From NCBI GenBank assembly GCA_017963165.1, contig JAGCTZ010000027.1:1-27384 (forward strand): a stretch of 27,384 nt of DNA, given 5' to 3'. The translations under genes and the position numbers were made by a program. Shown here piece after piece: positions 7,720-15,401 of the stretch (its first letter is position 1; each line of letters starts with the position of its first letter). Source of the DNA: Treponema sp. (GTDB lineage: Bacteria > Spirochaetota > Spirochaetia > Treponematales > Treponemataceae). Under the pieces are notes generated by a model that was not told the origin of the DNA, did no database searches, and saw nothing but the letters and a program-made list of their open reading frames with translations.

Positions 7720-8658
7720 TTAATTTAACTTAAAGCCAAAGCTGTTAGCCTGATAGCGAAAGTTTTTATAAGATAAGATTGATTTTCCGTTTATACAAAG
7801 TTCGCTTGAACCTCCGCCGTCAAGTTCCATTGCATTATAGCAGCCCATGGCCTTAAAAATTTGTCCGCATTGAGGGTAGGAAAGTCCTTCGCTTTTTGAA
7901 GGGTTTTCTCCTTCGGCAACCAGTAAATAAAGAATTGTACCGTCTTCTGAAATTCCTACGCCGCTTCGGGAGTCGTGATTTATTAATGAAAAATTTTTTA
8001 CGATACCTTGTTCGAGCACTGTACTAAAGCCGCTGAATGCAAAATCCCATTCTTCAATATTTTTTGTATTTTGGGTTGATTCAATTTTGGCGAGCCAGGA
8101 ACTTGAGCCGTCTTCATGTGTTTCTTTTTTGAAACATAATACTGAATAGTTGGCACGTGGGGTTGAAATAATGATTCCATCAGCTTTATGTACGCCTGCA
8201 ATTAGTCTTGTCGAAGTGATTTTTGCTTTTGTATCCCATTTTCCATTTTTACCGCCAAAGTTAGAAGCATTAATTGCTATGATACAGTCATATTTTTTTG
8301 CGAATTTACGGGTTGTAATGCTTTTAAAAATAAAAGGTTGTGGAATCTCTTGTTGAACTGTTCCATTTTTTGTCTGTAGTGTTGAAGCATCTGGAAAACA
8401 AACTATCTGGAGCCCTGGTTGTGTAAGGTCAATTCTGACTGCGTGATAAATAATTGGAAATTCTGAATTTTGAAAATCAAAACGTGAAATGCCTGGAGCA
8501 ATATGTTCCCAATAGAACTCCTGCGGCAAATATGATTCCGATGGATATAGAAATTGTTCATCTTGTGGATTGATAGCAGGATGACTTACGCAGGATGTTA
8601 ATAAAAGAATAACAAAAAGAAAACGAATCATGACAGCAGATTTAATTCTTTTATTCAT
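7720..8658 (-). CDS. Lipoprotein with phosphodiester glycosidase (NAGPA) domain
   Basis: A 312-residue protein with a lipoprotein signal peptide: basic n-region, FLFVILLLTSC core, lipid-bearing Cys23. The C-terminal half fits the NAGPA/exopolysaccharide-associated domain: AINASNFG, DSRSGVGISEDGTILYLLVAEG, then GCYNAMELDGGGSSELCINGK, with the conserved DGGGS near the end. Members cleave or bind phosphodiester-linked sugars, often of exopolysaccharide, and this one would face the periplasm or surface. The start is placed at the ATG at 8658, which has GGAG 6 nt upstream. The in-frame ATG at 8670 directly abuts the T tract of the pckA terminator. It follows pckA on the same strand but is separated by that terminator. 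Confidence 0.82.
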   Translation of the reverse strand: MNKRIKSAVMIRFLFVILLLTSCVSHPAINPQDEQFLYPSESYLPQEFYWEHIAPGISRFDFQNSEFPIIYHAVRIDLTQPGLQIVCFPDASTLQTKNGTVQQEIPQPFIFKSITTRKFAKKYDCIIAINASNFGGKNGKWDTKAKITSTRLIAGVHKADGIIISTPRANYSVLCFKKETHEDGSSSWLAKIESTQNTKNIEEWDFAFSGFSTVLEQGIVKNFSLINHDSRSGVGISEDGTILYLLVAEGENPSKSEGLSYPQCGQIFKAMGCYNAMELDGGGSSELCINGKSILSYKNFRYQANSFGFKLN

Positions 8659-8670
8659 AGATGACTCCAT

Positions 8671-8703
8671 AAAAAATCCCGCCCAGAATAATTGAGCGGG
8701 ATT
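8671..8703 (-). terminator. Rho-independent terminator of pckA
   Basis: On the minus strand AATCCCGC (8703-8696) pairs with GCGGGATT (8682-8675), a perfect 8-bp stem that runs into a TTTTTT tract (8676-8671). A second, weaker imperfect hairpin (about 8708-8758, GGGG/CCCC core with TGAAT/ATTCA at its base) lies between it and the pckA stop. Confidence 0.85.
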
Positions 8704-8761
8704 GTATGAATGGGGTCCCAGAGCTAGCTTGTGCTGAGAAAGGGCCCCTTAGTATTCATTT

Positions 8762-10612
8762 TTATGCCTTATTCAAGCGGCTTTCGAGGTCGTCAAGAAT
8801 AGCATTAAGTTCTTTTGGAAGATGCTTTCCGAACTTAGGATAGTGGTTTTCACGAATATCCTTAACTTCTTTCTTCCAGCCTTCAACATCAACCTTGAGA
8901 ATTTCTGGGAGAGTCTTCTTGTAGTAGTCAGCAAGACCGTCTGTATTGAGTGCTCCGTCCTTTGGCATAAGACCAATTGGAGTATCAACAGCATTGTCAA
9001 CACCGTCACAGCGGTCGAAGATCCAGGCGAGTACACGGCTGTTATCACCGTAGCCTGGCCACATGAATCCACCAGGAAGATCTGGGTTGTTTTCATCCTT
9101 GCGGAACCAGTTAACGTAGAAGATCTTAGGAAGCTTGTCCTGATCTGCCTTAGCACCTACGTCTACCCAGTGCTGGAAATAGTCTCCCATGTTGTATCCA
9201 CAGAATGGAATGATTGCAAATGGGTCACGGCGGATCTTACCAACTTCTTCTGGATTGATTGTAGAAGCAGCAGTGATTTCTGAACCTACGATAGATCCAA
9301 GGAATACACCGTGGTTCCAGTTGCGTGCCTGATGTACGAGAGGTACAGTAGAAGGGCGGCGTCCACCAAAGAGGATAGCAGAAATTGGTACACCTTCTGG
9401 GTTTTCCCATTCTGGAGCAATACATGGACACTGCTTAGCAGGAGCTGTAAAGCGTGCATTTGGATGAGCAAATTCTTCGCCCTTAGGAGACTTGTCTTTT
9501 GGAAGTGCATCACGTGTGTTGCCTTTCCAGTCAACAAGCTTGCCCTTTGCAGGATAACCAATGCCTTCCCACCAGATGTCTCCATCTTCTGTGAGGGCAC
9601 AGTTTGTATAGATTGTATTCTTTTCTGCAGAAATAAGAGCGTTCTTGTTAGATTCAGCAGAAGTTCCAGGAGCAACTCCAAAGAATCCTGCTTCTGGGTT
9701 AATAGCGTAGAGGCGACCGTCTTTTCCGAACTTCATCCATGCAATATCATCACCTACTGTTTCTACCTTCCATCCAGGAATTGTAGGAATAAGCATAGCA
9801 AGGTTTGTCTTACCACAAGCACTTGGGAAAGCACCTGTAACATATTTAACTTCGCCCTTAGGATTTGTAAGTTTAAGGATAAGCATGTGTTCTGCAAGCC
9901 ATCCCTCTTCGCGAGCGATAACTGTTGCAATACGAAGTGCGAAACACTTCTTTCCAAGAAGAGCGTTTCCACCGTATCCAGAACCATAAGACCAGATCAA
10001 ATGTTCTTCTGGGAACTGTGAAATATATTTGTGTTCAACATCAGCACAAGGCCAGATTCCACCATCTGTTTCGCCATTGTTAAGTGGTTTACCTACAGAG
10101 TGAAGACATGGTACCCAGTCACCGTCTGTTCCAACGTACTGCCATACTTTTTCTCCGGCACGTGTCATGATGTCCATGTTCAAAACTACGTATTCAGAGT
10201 CTGTAAGCTCAATACCATATTTTGCAATTGGAGATCCAAGTGGACCCATGCAGAATGGAATTACATACATTGTACGACCATGCATACAACCTGTGTAAAG
10301 TCCTTTCATTGTAGCCTTGAGTTCTACAGGATCAATCCAGTGGTTTGTTGGACCAGCATCTTCTTCCTTCTTAGAAGAGATGAATGTACGTGATTCAACA
10401 CGTGCAACATCACTTGGAAGAGAACGGAACAAGAAGCAGTTCTCTTTTGCCTTGAGTGGTGTAGCAAGACCTGCGTCTACACACTTTTTCATAAGGCGGT
10501 CATATTCAGCTGTGGATCCGTCAACAACTACAACATTGTCTGGTTCGCACATCTTAACACATTCTTCTACCCATGCCTTAATGCCGGCATGCTTAATGTC
10601 AGAAACGTTCAT
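8762..10612 (-). CDS. pckA: Phosphoenolpyruvate carboxykinase (GTP)
   Basis: Interconverts oxaloacetate and PEP using GTP/GDP. In fermenting gut bacteria it often runs toward oxaloacetate for succinate formation. The 616-residue product is the normal length for the GTP class. The hallmark [10 protein letters not shown]-loop with its reactive Cys (Cys266) lies at 262-270. Other conserved blocks are [37 protein letters not shown] and [13 protein letters not shown]. The start is at the ATG at 10612, with AAGGAG about 6 nt upstream; the open frame continues upstream to 10750 as a hydrophobic stretch that crosses the likely promoter and is not coding. It has its own terminator downstream. Confidence 0.96.
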   Translation of the reverse strand: MNVSDIKHAGIKAWVEECVKMCEPDNVVVVDGSTAEYDRLMKKCVDAGLATPLKAKENCFLFRSLPSDVARVESRTFISSKKEEDAGPTNHWIDPVELKATMKGLYTGCMHGRTMYVIPFCMGPLGSPIAKYGIELTDSEYVVLNMDIMTRAGEKVWQYVGTDGDWVPCLHSVGKPLNNGETDGGIWPCADVEHKYISQFPEEHLIWSYGSGYGGNALLGKKCFALRIATVIAREEGWLAEHMLILKLTNPKGEVKYVTGAFPSACGKTNLAMLIPTIPGWKVETVGDDIAWMKFGKDGRLYAINPEAGFFGVAPGTSAESNKNALISAEKNTIYTNCALTEDGDIWWEGIGYPAKGKLVDWKGNTRDALPKDKSPKGEEFAHPNARFTAPAKQCPCIAPEWENPEGVPISAILFGGRRPSTVPLVHQARNWNHGVFLGSIVGSEITAASTINPEEVGKIRRDPFAIIPFCGYNMGDYFQHWVDVGAKADQDKLPKIFYVNWFRKDENNPDLPGGFMWPGYGDNSRVLAWIFDRCDGVDNAVDTPIGLMPKDGALNTDGLADYYKKTLPEILKVDVEGWKKEVKDIRENHYPKFGKHLPKELNAILDDLESRLNKA

Positions 10613-10688
10613 TAAAAACTCCTTATATATGTTAGCCTTTTCTAATAAGCGGGTGCCGCCAAAAAAGACCCAAAATATACCAAATATA

Positions 10689-10717
10689 AATATAATGATT
10701 TTTTTGATATAAAGCAA
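10689..10717 (-). promoter_or_regulatory. Possible pckA promoter
   Basis: TTGCTT (10717-10712), 17 nt, TATATT (10694-10689) on the minus strand. This would give a leader of about 70 nt that contains GGCGGCACCCGC, a short G/C-rich hairpin-prone patch. Other A/T-rich -10 choices exist nearby. Confidence 0.4.
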
Positions 10718-10790
10718 TAATTCAAGCGAGAATTCATACAGTGCTTTCACATTATAAAAAAAAATTAAATTTAAAAGTATGAAAAAAATA

Positions 10791-11066
10791 CTCCCGCGGA
10801 GAACGCGGAGGGGAAATTATTGATTGTACAAATCAGAAAAAACAGTCCAGTGGACTATTTTTTCTGATTTGTACGATAATAAATCCCTCGCTACAAACCT
10901 TCGGTTTTCCGCTACCCTTTCCAACGGGGGACACCCCCGTAACGCCCCCGTCAAGTAAGTAGACCTAAAAAACGCATTGCGTTTTTTTAACGGTCTGCTA
11001 TACAACACCGGCCGCCAGCGGCCTTACACACCTTCGCACCTTTTTTTCATGATTTCTTTTTCTTCG
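10791..11066 (-). repeat. Structured intergenic repeat, family 1, copy 1c (longest)
   Basis: Read on the minus strand, it has the same hairpin order as copy 1b. H1 is GGCCGC/GCGGCC (11010-11023). H2 is AGACC/GGTCT (10961-10996) enclosing AAAAAACGC/GCGTTTTTT (10967-10987). H3 is ACGGGGG/CCCCCGT (10924-10940). H4 is AAACC/GGTTT (10895-10907). A very long hairpin follows at 10826-10874. A last stem CCGCG/CGCGG (10794-10808) runs into a T7 tract on the minus strand and so looks like a terminator. The 63-codon ORF at 10817-11008 is part of the repeat and judged spurious. The repeat fills the gap between the divergent pckA and 11185 genes. Confidence 0.85.
10826..10874. repeat. 49-bp near-perfect inverted repeat inside copy 1c
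   Basis: GTACAAATCAGAAAAAA (10826-10842) pairs perfectly over 17 bp with 10858-10874. One C/A mismatch and a further AGTCC/GGACT stem with loop AGT follow. Copies 1a and 1b do not have this sequence at the matching place; they carry a shorter hairpin there. Confidence 0.9.
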
Positions 11067-11097
11067 CCATTTTTTTTCATAATGCCTATTTAGGTTT

Positions 11098-11103
11098 TAT
11101 AAT
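11098..11103 (+). promoter_or_regulatory. Possible -10 of the 11185 gene
   Basis: A consensus TATAAT lies about 80 nt upstream of the start codon. The -35 region is T-rich without a good match. Confidence 0.4.
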
Positions 11104-11184
11104 GCGGAAGCCCTGCGAATTCATATAGAAAAAAATCCTTATATTTCCTTTTTTATGCCCGATAATCATAATGGAGGCAGGAAG

Positions 11185-11553
11185 ATGACTTCTATTATAC
11201 CTGGATTATCTAGTTTCTCTTATGGCAGTACTGCTGCTGTTGCGGGAAAAATGTATGTTCCTGTAAGCAAGTCGGCACTTCTTTACTCTCATTTTGACCA
11301 CGTTTCAGGGGTCGCAGCTGGTAACGGACAGAACGGGGTTTCAATCAGCAAGCTCCGCATACTGAATTCTCTCATAGAACGCGTTTCGGCAATAAAAAAT
11401 GAACCTGTTAAGGCTGTTAAGGATATTTCTCCGGAACAGGCAGACGCACTTATCAAAAATTATCAACAGCAGATTCAGCAGGCACTTAAGACTCCATACA
11501 TCTTAAACGGCGCTCAGCCAATGGCTGGTGATTTATTCTCACTTCTTGCATAA
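11185..11553 (+). CDS. Small protein of unknown function
   Basis: I do not recognise this 122-residue protein. The start at 11185 is supported by GGAGG (11172-11176) and AGGAAG just upstream; the in-frame ATG at 11155 has no such site. There is no clear signal peptide or membrane segment. The N-terminal part is Ser/Gly/Ala-rich and possibly flexible (ITG-like ends, SGVAAGNGQNG near residue 45). The C-terminal half looks helical: KLRILNSLIERVSAI, then SPEQADALIKNYQQQIQQAL. It ends FSLLA. It stands alone upstream of the aminotransferase gene, which has its own promoter. Codon use and the ribosome binding site support that it is real. Confidence 0.65.
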   Translation: MTSIIPGLSSFSYGSTAAVAGKMYVPVSKSALLYSHFDHVSGVAAGNGQNGVSISKLRILNSLIERVSAIKNEPVKAVKDISPEQADALIKNYQQQIQQALKTPYILNGAQPMAGDLFSLLA

Positions 11554-11586
11554 ATATACAAAAAAGACGCATATTATTGCATAATA

Positions 11587-11615
11587 TTGACATTCTTATT
11601 CAAATTTACAATAAT
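11587..11615 (+). promoter_or_regulatory. Promoter of the aminotransferase gene, near-leaderless
   Basis: TTGACA (11587-11592), exactly 17 nt, AATAAT (11610-11615). The -10 ends 9 nt before the ATG at 11625, so the transcript would begin about 2-3 nt before the start codon. No Shine-Dalgarno sequence is present. Confidence 0.65.
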
Positions 11616-11624
11616 CTAGACATT

Positions 11625-12911
11625 ATGAATAAACTGGCAATTGAATTAAATGAAACCTTAAAGGGTTCGGTTGTTGATTCTCTTTTGTCTGATATGGGCA
11701 AGAGACTTTATTTTCCTAACGGCATTATTTCTCAGGGTGCAGAAGCTGCTAAAGATGCTTATCTTGCAAACGGTACAATTGGTATGGCAGTTGCAAATGG
11801 TACTCCAATTGAGCTTGATTCTTATAAAAAATCTATGCCGTCTTTTAATCCGCGCGAAACAGTTGCTTATGCAAAAACTGCAGGTAATCCGGAGCTTCGT
11901 GCTTTGTGGAAAGAAAAAATCATACAAAAAAATCCTTCTCTTGCCGGTAAGAATATTTCGCTGCCGATTCTTGTGCCTGGCTTGACTGCTGTTCTTTCTT
12001 ATGTTGCAGATCTTTTTATTGATGAAACAAAGCCTCTGCTTGCGGCTGATCCTTGCTGGGATAATTACGAACTTATTTGTGCTGCCCGCCGTGGTGCAGA
12101 ATTCCATCAGTTCAAATGTTTTGACGGTAATTCTTTTAATATTGCTGCTCTTGAGGAAGCAATGAAAGCCGATGCTGCTAAATATGGTTCGGTTCGTGTT
12201 ATTCTGAACTTCCCGCAGAATCCTAGCGGTTATAGTCCAACTAAAGCAGAAGCTGCCGAAATCTGCCGTATTGTAAAGGGAATTGCAGAGAGTGGTGTAA
12301 AGGTTCTTGTTCTTAGCGATGATGCTTACTTTGGTCTTAACTACGAAGATGATATTGAACCTCAGTCGCTTTTTGCATACTTTGCAGATCTTCACGAAAA
12401 TATTCTTGCAATTAAGGCCGATGGTCCAACAAAAGAAGATTTTGCATGGGGCTTTAGAACTGGTTTTGTAACATTTGCTTCTAAGGGACTTACAGATGAA
12501 CAGATTACAGCTCTTCAGATTAAGTTTATGGCTGCTATCCGTTCTTCGGTTTCCTGTTCTTCTACACCTTCTCAGGCACTTGTTCTGCATGCTCTTGATG
12601 ATGAGGCTCATAATGAACAGAAAAAGGAACTTCGCAAAATGCTTAAGCGCCGTTACGATGCTGTACGTGCTTTTGTAAATACACATAAATCTTCTGTGCT
12701 TGAACCGTTGCCTTTTAATTCCGGCTATTTTATGAGCTTTAATGTTAAGACTGGTAATGCAGAAGATATCCGCAAAAAGCTGCTTGCCGAAAAAGGTATT
12801 GGAATTATTCAGATTGATCCTAATACTCTGCGTGTTGCTTTCTCTAGTATTGACGAAGAAAAGATTGAAGAAGTTTATTCTGCCATATATAATGTAGCTG
12901 AGGCTATGTAA
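11625..12911 (+). CDS. Class I/II PLP-dependent aminotransferase
   Basis: A 428-residue fold-type I aminotransferase. Visible landmarks are FPQNPSGYSPT (the NPSG cofactor segment), LSDDAYFGL (the D-x-A-Y segment) and GPTKEDFAWGFRTGFV, in which Lys270 is the likely Schiff-base lysine and Arg278 follows as in the family. The C-terminal domain ends with a short catalytic-arm region (NSGYFMSFNVKTG). The amino-acid substrate cannot be read from the sequence. The start at 11625 fits the promoter just upstream; the in-frame TTG at 11577 would lie within the promoter. The stop is 3 nt before the GTG of the next gene, which implies cotranscription. Confidence 0.88.
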   Translation: MNKLAIELNETLKGSVVDSLLSDMGKRLYFPNGIISQGAEAAKDAYLANGTIGMAVANGTPIELDSYKKSMPSFNPRETVAYAKTAGNPELRALWKEKIIQKNPSLAGKNISLPILVPGLTAVLSYVADLFIDETKPLLAADPCWDNYELICAARRGAEFHQFKCFDGNSFNIAALEEAMKADAAKYGSVRVILNFPQNPSGYSPTKAEAAEICRIVKGIAESGVKVLVLSDDAYFGLNYEDDIEPQSLFAYFADLHENILAIKADGPTKEDFAWGFRTGFVTFASKGLTDEQITALQIKFMAAIRSSVSCSSTPSQALVLHALDDEAHNEQKKELRKMLKRRYDAVRAFVNTHKSSVLEPLPFNSGYFMSFNVKTGNAEDIRKKLLAEKGIGIIQIDPNTLRVAFSSIDEEKIEEVYSAIYNVAEAM

Positions 12912-12914
12912 TTG

Positions 12915-14171
12915 GTGAAAAAAATCTTTTTGAGCATTGCTGTTCTTTTTGCTACCGGATTTTTATTGACTTCTTGTGGCGAAAAGGAACAGCGCCGGAT
13001 TGTAATCTGGACTTCGTGTGCTGAATTTGCTCAATATACAGAACTTTTTAATAATACTCATCCCGGTAGTAATGCTGTTATTGTTTATAAATCAAATCCT
13101 GCACAGGAACTGCCGCCTGCCAAGGATGAATTGCCTCCTGATATTGTAATTGGCTCCTGGCTTAGAACTGATAAAACTCAAAAACAGTTTAAATCTCTTG
13201 ATTACCTTTTTGACAGACAGACTGTTTCTTCTTCTATGTTTTACGAGCAGCTTCTGGAAGCTGGTAAAGTAAGAAAGACTCAGTACCTTTTGCCGGTAAG
13301 CTTTAACCTTCCTGCAATTATTTTTTCAAATTCTAATAGTGAATATATAAGCGAAAATTATATGATGTCGCTTGACCAGATAAAATCTGCCGGAATGAGC
13401 TTTAATGAAAAAAATAAGAAGGGCAGCTTTAGCAGAATTGGTTTTATTCCATCTGCAAGTGATGATTTTCTTTATCTTGCTACTAAGCTTTATGGTGCAG
13501 ATTTTAGGGAAGAAAAAGGTCAGATTGTCTGGAATGATTTAAGGCTTAGAAATGCGGTTAATTATATGCGTGACTGGATTTCAGGCACGAATGAATCTGT
13601 TCAGGAAGAGCAGGATTTTGCTTACAAATATCTTTTTATGCCTGATTACCGTCAGGTTACTTCCGGACGAACACTGCTTGCCTATACTACAAGTGACAAA
13701 ATGTTTGGAAATATGAAATCTCAGGAGCTTGATATTGATTACCGCTGGGTAACAGGTGACGGCTTTATTCCTATAGAAGATTCCTTTACGATGATGGGAA
13801 TTTATAAAAAAGCAAGAAACGAGCAGGGTGCTACAGAGTTCCTTTCCTGGTTCTTTGATTCTGACAATCAGGAAGCAATTATTGAACGTAAAATTGATAT
13901 GAATCTTAATAACGAAATGTTTGGTATTGCAGATGGTTTTTCTGCTTTACGTGATGTTACCGAGCATGTTCTTCCTATCTATTATAATCAACTTCTTACA
14001 AACCTTCCGCCGGCAAATCAGCTTAAGGTTCCGCAAAAGCTCCCGGCCCGCTGGGATTCGTACAAGTCGGTTGTTGTTGAACCATATTTGAGCGAAGCAA
14101 TTACAACGGATAATAAGGTTTCCATTTCTGAATACGAAGCAGAGTGGCGTAAGAAAGTTTTCGACAATTAG
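12915..14171 (+). CDS. Lipoprotein, extracellular solute-binding protein family 1-like
   Basis: A 418-residue lipoprotein with a typical signal: KKIFLSIAVLFATGF followed by LLTSC, lipid-bearing Cys21. The mature part resembles sugar-type ABC solute-binding proteins: IVIWTSCAEFAQYTELFNNTHPG near the start, a PDIVIGSWL hinge segment, and FTMMGIYKKARNEQGATEFLSWFFD, typical of the family's C-lobe. No permease or ATPase genes are adjacent, so it is an orphan binding protein or one that works with a distant transporter. The start is taken as GTG at 12915, with GAGG about 11 nt upstream inside the aminotransferase gene; TTG at 12912 is possible. It is likely cotranscribed with the aminotransferase. 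Confidence 0.78.
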   Translation: MKKIFLSIAVLFATGFLLTSCGEKEQRRIVIWTSCAEFAQYTELFNNTHPGSNAVIVYKSNPAQELPPAKDELPPDIVIGSWLRTDKTQKQFKSLDYLFDRQTVSSSMFYEQLLEAGKVRKTQYLLPVSFNLPAIIFSNSNSEYISENYMMSLDQIKSAGMSFNEKNKKGSFSRIGFIPSASDDFLYLATKLYGADFREEKGQIVWNDLRLRNAVNYMRDWISGTNESVQEEQDFAYKYLFMPDYRQVTSGRTLLAYTTSDKMFGNMKSQELDIDYRWVTGDGFIPIEDSFTMMGIYKKARNEQGATEFLSWFFDSDNQEAIIERKIDMNLNNEMFGIADGFSALRDVTEHVLPIYYNQLLTNLPPANQLKVPQKLPARWDSYKSVVVEPYLSEAITTDNKVSISEYEAEWRKKVFDN

Positions 14172-14182
14172 AAATTTAATAT

Positions 14183-14348
14183 AAAAAATTGATGCTACTC
14201 CCGTGGGAATCGGTGTGTGTCTGCGGGCTGAGCTTGTTATCGTAGAAATCCTGCGGTTTACTTCGTAAATCCTCGGATTTCTTCTATGCCTCCGGCACAA
14301 CTCAGATGCAGCCACCCACCGATTCCCACTCCGTAGCATCAATTTTTT
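14183..14348 (-). repeat. Structured intergenic repeat, family 2, copy 2a
   Basis: A 166-bp element that folds on itself. The outer stem is 16 bp and perfect (14183-14198 with 14333-14348), with A6/T6 ends. The second stem is 13 bp and perfect (14203-14215 with 14317-14329). Inner stems include CTGAG/CTCAG (14228-14232, 14301-14305), TTGT/ACAA, GAAATCC/GGATTTC (14245-14251, 14275-14281) and a terminal GGTTTAC hairpin. Read on the minus strand, the joint between the first two stems is GGAG on one side and CGGGA on the other, as in copies 2b and 2c. The T6 after the stem could terminate the lipoprotein transcript. Confidence 0.88.
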
Positions 14349-14384
14349 ACGCTTAGATTTAAAGTATTCATTTCTTACGCAATA

Positions 14385-14393
14385 TGTTATAGT
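14385..14393 (+). promoter_or_regulatory. Extended -10 promoter of the Bat operon, probably leaderless
   Basis: TGT-TATAGT ends 6 nt before the moxR ATG at 14400, so the transcript should start at the ATG. No ribosome binding site and no strong -35 are present. Confidence 0.55.
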
Positions 14394-14399
14394 TTCATT

Positions 14400-15401
14400 A
14401 TGGAAACCAAATACGTAAACCTGATTGAAAAGTGTAAATCTGAATGTGCCAAACGACTTGTGGGGCAGGAGGCACTTGTTACTGATATCCTTACGGCCTT
14501 TATTGCAGATGGTCATGTGCTTCTGGAAGGTGTGCCGGGACTCGCAAAAACTCTTACCATTAAAACTGTTGCCCAGATTCTGGGACTTGATTTTAAACGT
14601 ATACAGTTTACGCCGGATCTTCTTCCTGCTGATGTTACGGGAACTCTTATTTATGAACAGAACAAGGGAACCTTTAGTGTAAGAAAAGGACCTGTCTTTG
14701 CAAATGTAATTCTTGCGGATGAAATAAACCGTGCGCCTGCAAAGGTTCAGTCTGCAATGCTCGAAGCAATGGAAGAACGTCAGGTTACAATCGGCGAAGA
14801 AACGTATAGTCTTCCATCTCCATTTTTTGTACTTGCAACTCAAAACCCTGTTGAGCAGGAAGGTACTTACAATCTGCCAGAAGCAGAACTTGATCGTTTT
14901 ATAATGAAGCTTGTTGTAAATTATCCTGCAGCCGAAAATGAAAAGCTTATTGTAAAAACCGGCGGAAAGGCTCCGACGGTTCCTGTAAAAACAATTGTTT
15001 CTGCCAATGATATTCAGGATATGCGTACTGCTGCAGATAAAATAAATTGCGATGATAAAATTGTTGATTATATAGTAAATATTCTTTCGGTTACCAGACC
15101 AGCTGCTGCTCAGGAAAAAACTTCTCATAGAATGGATAACCTTCATCGCGATAACAAATCTAATGATATAACCCGCTACATTCATTTTGGTGCTTCGCCT
15201 CGTGCGGGTATTGCAATGCTTCAGTGTGCAAAAGTTCATGCACTTTTTGCGGGGCGTGATTTTGTTCTTCCAGAGGATGTAAAGGCGGTTGCGCTGAATG
15301 TTCTTCGTCATCGTCTTGTGCTTTCGTACGAGGCTGCTGCAGACAACGTTTCTTCTGACGAAATAATTTCAAGAATATTGGATTTTATTCCGGTTCCGTA
15401 A
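14400..15401 (+). CDS. moxR: MoxR-type AAA+ ATPase
   Basis: A 333-residue cytosolic AAA+ ATPase of the MoxR group, thought to act as a chaperone for vWA-domain partners. Walker A is EGVPGLAKT (the usual MoxR variant) and Walker B is ILADEINRAPAKVQSAMLEAM. Sensor 1 lies at FVLATQNPVEQEGTYNLPEAELDRF, and the C-terminal lid contains GASPRAGIAMLQCAKVHAL and FVLPEDVKAVALNVLRHRL. It is the first gene of a five-gene operon: its stop codon is directly followed by the next ATG. This moxR-DUF58-Bat order is well known in Bacteroidetes and spirochaetes. Confidence 0.93.
   Translation: METKYVNLIEKCKSECAKRLVGQEALVTDILTAFIADGHVLLEGVPGLAKTLTIKTVAQILGLDFKRIQFTPDLLPADVTGTLIYEQNKGTFSVRKGPVFANVILADEINRAPAKVQSAMLEAMEERQVTIGEETYSLPSPFFVLATQNPVEQEGTYNLPEAELDRFIMKLVVNYPAAENEKLIVKTGGKAPTVPVKTIVSANDIQDMRTAADKINCDDKIVDYIVNILSVTRPAAAQEKTSHRMDNLHRDNKSNDITRYIHFGASPRAGIAMLQCAKVHALFAGRDFVLPEDVKAVALNVLRHRLVLSYEAAADNVSSDEIISRILDFIPVP

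Noticed and set aside
9311..10021. 236-codon plus-strand ORF
   Set aside because: Antisense to pckA, with Cys/Ser-rich composition typical of a shadow frame.
10613..10750. 46-residue hydrophobic N-terminal extension of PEP carboxykinase
   Set aside because: PEP carboxykinase is cytosolic and of normal length from the ATG at 10612, which has a strong AAGGAG site. The extension overlaps A/T-rich promoter DNA.
10817..11008. 63-codon minus-strand ORF starting MLYSRPLKK
   Set aside because: Part of repeat copy 1c. Most of it is hairpin sequence, including the 17-bp perfect arms.
11658..12686. 342-codon minus-strand ORF
   Set aside because: Antisense shadow of the aminotransferase gene, which has a promoter, conserved motifs and normal composition.
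13947..15311. 454-codon minus-strand ORF
   Set aside because: It runs antisense across the end of the solute-binding lipoprotein gene, repeat 2a and most of moxR, all of which have clear family motifs. Its product is Arg/Lys/Cys-rich with no domain.
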